Shown: positions 6,891 through 11,976 of the stretch, one piece after another | Layout: every line of letters starts with the position of its first letter | How positions within the stretch are numbered: position 1 is the first letter of the stretch | Assembly (NCBI GenBank): GCA_964488085.1 | Contig: CAZATK010000013.1 | Location: 1-11,976 of the forward strand | Source of the DNA: CAZATK01 sp964488085 | GTDB lineage: Bacteria > Patescibacteriota > Minisyncoccia > UBA6257 > UBA11618 | Direction of reading: 5' to 3' | DNA length: 11,976 bases | Position numbers and translations under genes: made by a program | Notes under the pieces: generated by a model | What the model saw: only the letters and a program-made list of their open reading frames with translations | The model's database searches: none | What the model was told of the DNA's origin: nothing

Positions 6891-7145
6891 AGGCTATTCC
6901 TCTTCAACTCTGGATGCCTCCAGAGCCTCGGAGCGGTAAGCTTCAGAAAGACCTAAGAGAGCTTGTCGGTTCGGGATACGCATGCGCATGCGTCCGGCCG
7001 ATTCCCTCCTACAGCTGACGGGGAAGACCTTAACTTTTTAGTGTGGTCCACCCCGCCGCTAGGCTTTCTTACTAAACCCGGCCACCCCCATCTCCCAGTA
7101 CTGAGAGAAAGAAGTGGACTTTTTTTACGCACTATTTTAGGTTCT
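6850..7145 (-). ncRNA. candidate structured noncoding RNA of unknown family
   Basis: This gene-free, GC-rich island in an AT-rich genome is framed by a perfect promoter (7152-7180) and an intrinsic terminator (6859-6883), giving a transcript of about 295 nt. Helices I can trace (window coordinates): closing pair 7137-7142 with 6951-6956; a multi-branch arm 7129-7134/7039-7044 and 7114-7119/7046-7051 enclosing hairpins 7101-7108/7091-7098 and 7074-7078/7062-7066; hairpin 7021-7025/7002-7006; a long irregular hairpin 7001-6966 capped by a 16-bp palindrome (6978-6993); and hairpin 6919-6925/6908-6914. Several pairs are G-U only when read on the minus strand (A-C on plus), supporting this orientation. 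I see no RNase P GAGGAAAGUCC core, no tmRNA tRNA-like end and no SRP apical motif. A divergent 6S-like regulator remains possible. No convincing ORF lies inside. Confidence 0.7.
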
Positions 7146-7151
7146 GCCCTT

Positions 7152-7180
7152 ATTATAATCGATATTGATAATCTTGTCAA
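7152..7180 (-). promoter_or_regulatory. perfect sigma-70 consensus promoter for the structured RNA
   Basis: On the minus strand: TTGACA (7175-7180), a 17-nt spacer and TATAAT (7152-7157), an exact match to consensus in both boxes and spacing. The expected start is about 7144-7146. No protein start lies within 280 nt downstream in this direction, so it drives an RNA gene, and its strength suggests abundant expression. A run of nine C (plus strand, 7182-7190) lies immediately upstream of the -35. Confidence 0.88.
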
Positions 7181-7249
7181 GCCCCCCCCCATAGCCCAAC
7201 ACTTTAGAACCGCTAAAAAGCTAGGAAAATGAAGTGTTTGTCTTATTCC

Positions 7250-7615
7250 TTAAATATACTGTTTCACTTTCTCCATCAAGTCATCAGGAGTAAAATGGGC
7301 CTTAATCATATAATCTTTTGCCCCCAAAGATTTCCCCCTTTCTATATCTTCTGCCTGGCCTAAATTACTTAATATAATAACAGGTATTTTTTTTAGATCA
7401 GATTGTTCACTCAATTTAACTAAATAATCAAAACCATTTAAAACAGGAAGTATAATATCTAATATCACTAAATCGGGATGATGATTCACGGTTAACTGCC
7501 AGCCCGTTTCACCGTCTATGGCCTCAATAACATCATAATTTTCTTTTTTAAGTTTTTCGACGATAACATCTCTTAAGTATTTATCGTCTTCAACAACTAA
7601 TATTTTTTTGCTCAT
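7250..7615 (-). CDS. stand-alone CheY-like response regulator receiver
   Basis: A 121-residue REC domain with no output domain. The acidic pocket E9-D10-D11, phospho-acceptor D53 (LVILDIILP), the switch Ser S83 (ILSNLG) and K105 (DYMIKAH) are all present, so it should accept phosphate from a kinase and bind Mg2+. It begins inside the stop of the upstream histidine kinase gene (ATGA, 4-nt overlap) and is its evident partner. Without a DNA-binding part it must signal through protein contact, or pass phosphate to another protein encoded elsewhere. Its gene is followed by about 70 bp and then the promoter of the structured RNA. Confidence 0.93.
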   Translation of the reverse strand: MSKKILVVEDDKYLRDVIVEKLKKENYDVIEAIDGETGWQLTVNHHPDLVILDIILPVLNGFDYLVKLSEQSDLKKIPVIILSNLGQAEDIERGKSLGAKDYMIKAHFTPDDLMEKVKQYI

Positions 7616-9054
7616 TTTTCCGGTAAAATAATTGAAAAAGTTGATCCTTTGTTTTCTTCAGATTGAATTGTGATTTTTCCCCCATGCCCTTCCACTATAT
7701 TTTTCACCATATATAATCCTAAACCAAAACCTTCTTTTTGCATTCTTATAACATTATCTCCTCTAAAAAACTTTGAGAACAAATTCTCCAGATTTTTTTT
7801 AGGTATGCCAATTCCCGTATCACTAACACTTATCTTGATCGTATCTTCTTCTTTTTTAAGGATAATATCAACTTTGCCTCCTGGCAAGTTATAACGAATG
7901 GCATTGTCTATTAAATTACCGACAGCAACACGCATTTTCTCCGCATCCAATAATAAATGAGGAATTCTAGACGATGATTTTTTAAAAATTAAACGCACAT
8001 CGGCTTGTTTAGCTGGTAATTTAAATTCCTTTATAACTTCTTCCAATAATTTTGTAATATTCGTTTTATCCATTTTGAAACCAAATAATCCCTGCTCAAT
8101 TTTAGCAATATTTAATAAGTCTCTAATTAAATGAATCATTTGCTCATTAGAATCATAACTTCTTTCAAGAAACTTTTTCTGCTTTTCATTTAATCCCCCC
8201 CAATCGCCATTCATTAAGGTGTATAAATTCCATTTAGTAGAAGACAATGGCGTTCTTAAACGATGCGCAAGTAAAGAAATATATTCATTTTTAGTGTCAT
8301 TTAAAGCTTTTTCTCTTAAGGCGATATTTAATAACTTTTTAAAATTAATAAGCAAGATAACAACAAATATAAGACCGATTACCATCAAAACAGCTGCTAA
8401 AGACACCGCATAAGTTTGTTTTGCCAGGGCTTCTTCTACTGGAACTTCTACTACAAATATCCATCCCGTGCTACTTGCTTTTGTGACAACCGTTAAAACA
8501 TCTTCGGAATTTATATTTAAAGATTCAAAGGGGTGATAAATAATATTTTCTTTTTCGTCTAAAATATAAACATACCCTCTCTCTCCTATTTTTTCTTGAC
8601 TAATTAAATTAATGAAATCGGATAAATCAATAATAGCTTCAACGTCTTGCTTCATAAAATTTAAAGACAAGCTTAATGCAACGGCCATTTTATTATCATT
8701 AGTAATAAAAACCGAGCCCAAAAAATAGCCTTCTTCTTGAGAAGATTTTGGTGTTAATTTAACGCTCAAAAAATCAGGATTGGTTTTTAAAAAGTTATCT
8801 ACAAGATCGGAAAATTTTACTTTTTTAGAGTCCTCTCTAATAAAGATTGTGGTCAGCTCCCCCAATGCTCTTAATTTCTGTTCAATAAAAAAGTTGGACT
8901 GACTTGCGATTCTTTCTGCCACTGCTAGTTGGTAACGCTCGGCATCTACCTTAACGCTATTAATAAAAGGAATAACCCAAAAAATATTAGAAAAAATAAA
9001 AACCAAGCCAACCAAAACAGGAACAATCCAAAAATATGGATATTTATCTTTCAC
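7612..9054 (-). CDS. membrane sensor histidine kinase with extracytoplasmic Cache-like domain
   Basis: 480 residues. TM1 is at about 7-31 and TM2 at about 216-237. The roughly 185 residues between them resemble a Cache/PAS-fold sensor, with a GERGYVYILDEKENIIYHP segment (157-175) characteristic of Cache ligand-binding domains. There is no HAMP domain; the HisKA dimerisation domain follows TM2 directly, with the H-box LLAHRLRTPLS (H264). HATPase_c has N-box GNLIDNAIRYN (379-389), G1 SDTGIGIP (411-418), F-box FSKFFRG and G2 EGFGLGLYMV (441-450). All ATP-binding boxes are intact. The residue after the phospho-His is Arg, not the usual Glu/Asp. The start is GTG with no ribosome-binding site; no upstream in-frame ATG was found, and TM1 begins correctly from here. 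It overlaps the response regulator by 4 nt. The ligand is unknown. Confidence 0.93.
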   Translation of the reverse strand: MKDKYPYFWIVPVLVGLVFIFSNIFWVIPFINSVKVDAERYQLAVAERIASQSNFFIEQKLRALGELTTIFIREDSKKVKFSDLVDNFLKTNPDFLSVKLTPKSSQEEGYFLGSVFITNDNKMAVALSLSLNFMKQDVEAIIDLSDFINLISQEKIGERGYVYILDEKENIIYHPFESLNINSEDVLTVVTKASSTGWIFVVEVPVEEALAKQTYAVSLAAVLMVIGLIFVVILLINFKKLLNIALREKALNDTKNEYISLLAHRLRTPLSSTKWNLYTLMNGDWGGLNEKQKKFLERSYDSNEQMIHLIRDLLNIAKIEQGLFGFKMDKTNITKLLEEVIKEFKLPAKQADVRLIFKKSSSRIPHLLLDAEKMRVAVGNLIDNAIRYNLPGGKVDIILKKEEDTIKISVSDTGIGIPKKNLENLFSKFFRGDNVIRMQKEGFGLGLYMVKNIVEGHGGKITIQSEENKGSTFSIILPEK

Positions 9055-9075
9055 AACTTAATTTTAACACATTCA

Positions 9076-9213
9076 CCCCGTTACCAGACCGAGCACCACA
9101 ACGCTAACCGCTTTTCTTGTAGGAAGAGTTATATAATAAATGTCTTAATTAGTTATATAACAAAGTATAAATTCAAGCGTTGTGAAAAGCGCAGTGCTCG
9201 GCTCGGTACGGGG
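9076..9213. repeat. long imperfect palindrome with crossing complementary arms
   Basis: The intergenic DNA between the KDD-like gene and the kinase folds end to end. CCCCGT (9076-9081) pairs with ACGGGG (9208-9213). CCGAGCAC (9089-9096) pairs with GTGCTCGG (9194-9201). CACAACGCT (9097-9105) pairs with AGCGTTGTG (9176-9184). GTTATATAA (9128-9136) pairs with TTATATAAC (9153-9161). A further 8-bp complement, CGCTTTTC (9109-9116) with GAAAAGCG (9184-9191), crosses the third helix, so the two form either a pseudoknot or alternative states. The outer parts are GC-rich and the centre is AT-rich. It could be a non-autonomous REP/MITE-like element, a terminator plus leader, or a cis-regulatory RNA for the kinase gene. 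No ORF is inside. Confidence 0.7.
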
Positions 9214-9221
9214 TCAAACCC

Positions 9222-10154
9222 TTAATATTTGTCGAATAATTGTGGATATTGTTTTAAAAGATTAAATATCTCCTTATCTTCTCCTCTTGCAATACCGCTA
9301 CCAATTATCAAGTCTACATCCTTGCCGGTGGCATCAGTGGCTAAAGACGCCTTATCAAATTGAGTGGCCATAGAAAAAAATATAACCATTCCTCTTTCTT
9401 TAGCAGCTAAAACAGAAGACGCTTCAGTGTTTGGTATATTTACGCAGTTAATAACTAAATCGCAATCTTTGGCAAAATCTAAAACCGCCATTGCATCTGA
9501 TGCGTCAATTTTGGCTAATTTTTTTGTAAAACCGTAGTTTTTTATTTTTTTAAAATTAAAGTCTTTTATGTCAATTCCTAAAATAGATGATTGAGGCGAA
9601 TAAGTTTTGATAGTGGCCATGGCGGCCAATCCAGCCTTCCCGCAACCAAGAATTAGAATCTTTAATTTTTTGCCTCTGACAATTCTTTTTACTTGAACCG
9701 GAAGACTGGCAATGTCTAAAGCCGTTATAGCCAAACGCCAGTCCATTCCAGATGTAATTTCAGAATAATGATAACTTTCAAATAAAACGGCTGTTCCTTC
9801 TACCGTTATTCCATGTTCGTGAATTTCTTTTATTTCAGTTAATTGTAAAGGAATAGCGCTTAAAGAAGTCCAAGGTATTATTTTTTTACCGTCATATTCG
9901 CCCAATAAAACACCGCCGGAATTCGTTATGGGATTATGCATTTTCCCCCTCTCTTTAATAATTTCTAAAATTCTGGCGCCGATATCATCATAATCCTCTT
10001 TTAATTGACGCATGCTGGTAGAATCCAGATTTAAAAGCTTTACATTAATTATTTTTTCCGAAAAATGAAGTTTTTTGGGATAATTATTTATTTTCCAGGC
10101 AGCTTGAGGCACCACCCCCACGGGCTTAATAACACGATGAAATCCGTAATTCAT
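9222..10154 (-). CDS. kdd: L-erythro-3,5-diaminohexanoate dehydrogenase (KDD) family oxidoreductase
   Basis: 310 residues, slightly shorter than the usual roughly 345. In lysine fermenters KDD deaminates L-erythro-3,5-diaminohexanoate to 5-amino-3-oxohexanoate with NAD+. Family signatures I recognise run along the whole protein: HRVIKPVGVVPQAAW (6-20), NLDSTSM (42-48), ERGKMHNPITNSGG (68-81), LFESY (124-128), a Rossmann nucleotide site ILGCGKAG (168-175), NCVNIPNTEASSVLA (236-250) and FFSMATQFDKASL (259-271). The shortening seems to fall around residues 50-65 and 85-95. It is the last gene of a cluster, 2 nt after the C39-like gene. None of the other lysine fermentation genes (aminomutases, kce, kal) are present, so the substrate may differ from the characterised enzymes. 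Family assignment is fairly sure; physiological role is not. Confidence 0.68.
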   Translation of the reverse strand: MNYGFHRVIKPVGVVPQAAWKINNYPKKLHFSEKIINVKLLNLDSTSMRQLKEDYDDIGARILEIIKERGKMHNPITNSGGVLLGEYDGKKIIPWTSLSAIPLQLTEIKEIHEHGITVEGTAVLFESYHYSEITSGMDWRLAITALDIASLPVQVKRIVRGKKLKILILGCGKAGLAAMATIKTYSPQSSILGIDIKDFNFKKIKNYGFTKKLAKIDASDAMAVLDFAKDCDLVINCVNIPNTEASSVLAAKERGMVIFFSMATQFDKASLATDATGKDVDLIIGSGIARGEDKEIFNLLKQYPQLFDKY

Positions 10155-10156
10155 AA

Positions 10157-10675
10157 TTAGTAATAATACCCACCCTTCAGTTTAAATTTTCTTTTTTCAA
10201 AAGTTACCACCATAAACCAATTCCACGAAACCGTTTTATTATCTTCGCCAATAAAATCAAACCAAATTCTTAAAAAGGTGGCTTTGTCCAACCAACGCTC
10301 TGGCTCCCTAGATGCAGGATCAACAATAATTATATTTTTATCGGTGATACTCACAACAACGCTATAGTGATCTCCGTCTCTGTCAAACCAACCAATGATA
10401 ACCGGTAATTTTTCTTCTCTAATAAAATATTCTAACTCTTCTATCGTTCCATTTTCTTTCATAAAAACAAAACCACCGATTTCTTTAGCGGCTTGAATCA
10501 TGCCTTCGTGCTCAGTGCCTGATTCAATGGTACTGGAACCTAGCTTGGCTAATTGTTCTTCTGTATATTGTTTGCCGAAATAAGACAACAGCATTTTTAA
10601 TGAAGCAGGACCGCACAAACCGGGACTTTGAAAAAATGGATCGAGTTTTATTTTTTCTTCTTCAGGAGATGACAT
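10157..10675 (-). CDS. C39-like (papain-fold) cysteine peptidase family protein
   Basis: 172 residues. It shows the Peptidase_C39_2 layout: FFQSPGLCGPASLKMLLSYFG with Q16 and nucleophile C21, then GDHYSVVV with H103, then IIIVDPA with D119, giving a complete Cys-His-Asp triad plus the oxyanion Gln. No signal peptide or membrane segment is visible, so it should act in the cytoplasm, unlike many secreted members. C39 domains cleave double-glycine leaders of bacteriocins or act as general peptidases/amidases; no transporter is fused or adjacent here. It starts 14 nt inside the preceding 226-residue gene and ends 2 nt before the KDD-like gene, so the three are almost certainly co-translated. Substrate unknown. 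Confidence 0.8.
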   Translation of the reverse strand: MSSPEEEKIKLDPFFQSPGLCGPASLKMLLSYFGKQYTEEQLAKLGSSTIESGTEHEGMIQAAKEIGGFVFMKENGTIEELEYFIREEKLPVIIGWFDRDGDHYSVVVSITDKNIIIVDPASREPERWLDKATFLRIWFDFIGEDNKTVSWNWFMVVTFEKRKFKLKGGYYY

Positions 10676-11342
10676 ATTTTTTTATTATTTCTTCATTTGA
10701 TAAATCGGCCCATTTATAATTTTCATTACCCGAATACGCACCATATCCATCTTTTTCTCTTGCCTCTCTATCATAAGCAGTAGCGAAATAATGAGCTATG
10801 TCATAATTTTTTCCTTCTTTTTCCATCAATTTTCTTTCTATTTTTTCATGCAAGATAATATAAGGCAATTCTAGAGGATTCATTAAATTATCCACCCAAA
10901 TTTCTTTTTCCGGCACATAAGAATAAACAAAACTGTGACCGCCAAAAATAAATTCTGGATCAATATATTTTCTTACTACAGAACCATCAACATAAACTAT
11001 ACTTAATCCGTCTTCCAATGATTCTCTCTTAATTTCAAAATTAGGAATTGCTCCTTTTTCACAAAGAGATTTAATATAACCCCTTTTTTCGTCTATAAAT
11101 TTAAATTTATTTTTTTTGTAATCGCTTATTATTTGAAAATTTTTAGGGTCATCGTAATAATCGTCAATTTTCAAAAAAAGATCTATTTCCTGTTTAAATG
11201 AAAAATCCGCCCAAATCTCGTCTTTTGGTATATAAAATTTTGGCGAAAAAGAGCCGATATGATCAGAATTCTTGTGTAAAACGCCAAAGTCACCATCTAA
11301 AGTATTCCTTATTTTGAAGCCATCAACATAGACAATTTTCAC
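10662..11342 (-). CDS. unknown protein with internal duplication and HExxE motif
   Basis: 226 residues, no family I can name. Two halves repeat the same pattern. KIVYVDGFKIR (2-12) resembles SIVYVDGSVVR (114-124). FYIPKDEIWAD (36-46) resembles YSYVPEKEIWVD (140-151). Each is followed by a short Leu-rich segment. Only the second copy continues into ILHEKIER (H165, E166, E169), then NYDIAHYFATAYDREAR (H184, E193), an arrangement that could bind zinc and hints at a metallopeptidase-like helix pair. The first copy looks degenerate or purely structural. No signal peptide. The start is GTG, 27 nt after the PAP2 gene; no in-frame ATG precedes it. It overlaps the C39-like gene by 14 nt. The metal-site idea is inference from spacing only. 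Confidence 0.75.
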   Translation of the reverse strand: MKIVYVDGFKIRNTLDGDFGVLHKNSDHIGSFSPKFYIPKDEIWADFSFKQEIDLFLKIDDYYDDPKNFQIISDYKKNKFKFIDEKRGYIKSLCEKGAIPNFEIKRESLEDGLSIVYVDGSVVRKYIDPEFIFGGHSFVYSYVPEKEIWVDNLMNPLELPYIILHEKIERKLMEKEGKNYDIAHYFATAYDREAREKDGYGAYSGNENYKWADLSNEEIIKKYVIS

Positions 11343-11369
11343 CCACTAAACCTACCATAAATTGGCCCA

Positions 11370-11906
11370 TTAGTCACTTCTTGATATCAAAAACTTTTGA
11401 ATCAAAAAAGTTGCGCTAATACCCAAAATAGCGCCTACGATCACGTCCGTTGGCCAATGTACTCCCACATAAACTCTTGCAATAGCATTTAAAACGGCGG
11501 CTAAGAGGAAATACCAAAACCATTTCTTTTCCATAAAAAAAATTACTGTCACTAAAGTAAATATTAATGTCGCATGCCCTGAAGGAAAAGTAGCGGAGGA
11601 TGATTGGTTGATTAATGGATTAAGCCCTAACATTACAAAGGGCCTTAATTTAGGATAAAAAAAACGTATAGTTTCTACCGCTAATCCTCTTGATATTAGT
11701 AAAGATAATAAAGAAAGGAAAATAAAATAATATCTTGTCCGCCAATCTTTTTTATAAAAAATTAAAATAATAAAAGCCAAAACAAAAAGATATGGCAAAT
11801 ATTGTGCCAAAAAAATCATTAAAAAATCCGAAACAAAAAACTTACCTGTCAGATTATGGATTTGTTGAAAAATGAGGTTATCGAAACTGTTTAGAAATTT
11901 AATCAT
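11370..11906 (-). CDS. PAP2-family membrane phosphatase
   Basis: 178 residues, about five transmembrane helices. All three acid-phosphatase motifs are visible: R81-x6-R88-P89 (ending PKLRPF), PSGH (108-111) and R144-x5-H150-x3-D154 (RVYVGVHWPTD), with H111 and H150 as catalytic histidines. Members dephosphorylate lipid pyrophosphates such as undecaprenyl-PP (BacA-independent recycling), phosphatidic acid or phosphatidylglycerol phosphate; the sequence alone does not tell which. It is upstream of, and in the same direction as, the duplicated-protein/C39/KDD cluster with a 27-nt gap, so it may share their transcript. No clear promoter is seen in the 70 nt upstream that the window contains. Confidence 0.92.
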   Translation of the reverse strand: MIKFLNSFDNLIFQQIHNLTGKFFVSDFLMIFLAQYLPYLFVLAFIILIFYKKDWRTRYYFIFLSLLSLLISRGLAVETIRFFYPKLRPFVMLGLNPLINQSSSATFPSGHATLIFTLVTVIFFMEKKWFWYFLLAAVLNAIARVYVGVHWPTDVIVGAILGISATFLIQKFLISRSD

Positions 11907-11976
11907 TAGAAACTAAGAGCTATTTTCTAACAAATGGCAACAAACTTAAAAATCTGGATCTTTTTATAGCGCGAGC

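Noticed and set aside
7046..7126. Plus-strand terminator from GTCCAC/GTGGAC followed by seven T
   Set aside because: The paired segments are more than 60 nt apart. The pairing is better explained as a multi-branch arm of the minus-strand RNA.
6953..7232. Open frames of about 79 and 89 codons over the GC-rich island
   Set aside because: They overlap each other on opposite strands, have low-complexity compositions, lack ribosome-binding sites and cross the promoter and helices of the RNA candidate.
7198..7238. Inverted repeat AACACTT/AAGTGTT as terminator of the response regulator gene
   Set aside because: The stem is 7 bp AT-rich around a 27-nt loop and no U-tract follows on the minus strand.
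9128..9161. Integron attC-like site in the palindrome (GTTATATAAC)
   Set aside because: The repeats do not have the paired R/L box layout of attC and no integrase or cassette genes are present.
9064..9225. TTAA at both ends of the palindromic element as a target-site duplication
   Set aside because: TTAA is very common in AT-rich DNA and the right copy coincides with the stop codon of the KDD-like gene. The distances from the inverted arms are unequal.
1..11976. CRISPR array, prophage or insertion sequence with transposase
   Set aside because: No regularly spaced direct repeats, phage structural genes or transposase/integrase coding regions were seen.

Overview
The window looks like a chromosomal segment of a Patescibacteria/CPR bacterium, probably of the Parcubacteria group. 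The evidence is AT-rich genes packed with 1-14 nt overlaps, an AlaRS of only 579 residues without the C-terminal C-Ala domain, a secreted DUF5667 protein inside the dnaG-rpoD operon, a small HTH/homing-endonuclease-repeat/PD-(D/E)XK protein, and a histidine kinase with a CPR-like H-box. TGA ends several genes (alaS, the kinase, the 226-residue protein), so UGA is a stop here. This argues against the UGA=Gly lineages (Gracilibacteria, Absconditabacteria). The phylum call is inferred from gene style; no rRNA is present.

Region 1 (1-5782, all minus strand) is an information-processing operon read dnaG > rpoD > DUF5667 protein > alaS, then the first codons of another gene at the window edge. dnaG is interrupted by a 100-N assembly gap that almost certainly under-represents the missing sequence. 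Region 2 (5783-6734) has rpmB (zinc-ribbon ribosomal protein L28) on the plus strand, 22 bp head-to-head with dnaG and overlapping tail-to-tail by 18 nt with a nuclease-like gene on the minus strand. Region 3 (6735-7249) is non-protein-coding: a tRNA-Pro(GGG) on plus, a shared bidirectional terminator, and, converging on it from the minus strand, a GC-rich structured RNA of about 300 nt driven by a perfect consensus promoter (TTGACA-17-TATAAT). I could not match this RNA to RNase P RNA, tmRNA or SRP RNA.

Region 4 (7250-9054, minus) is a two-component pair: a membrane Cache-type histidine kinase followed by a stand-alone receiver domain. Region 5 (9055-9221) is a palindromic element of about 140 bp whose arms contain two mutually crossing complementary segments (pseudoknot or switch-like). 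Region 6 (9222-11906, minus) is a compact cluster read PAP2 phosphatase > internally duplicated unknown protein with an HExxE motif > C39-like cysteine peptidase-fold protein > homologue of L-erythro-3,5-diaminohexanoate dehydrogenase. The last three are overlapping or nearly abutting and form the least understood protein module of the window.

The strongest candidates for something undescribed are the minus-strand RNA at about 6850-7145, the palindromic element at 9076-9213, and the duplicated-protein/C39/KDD-like module at 9222-11342.
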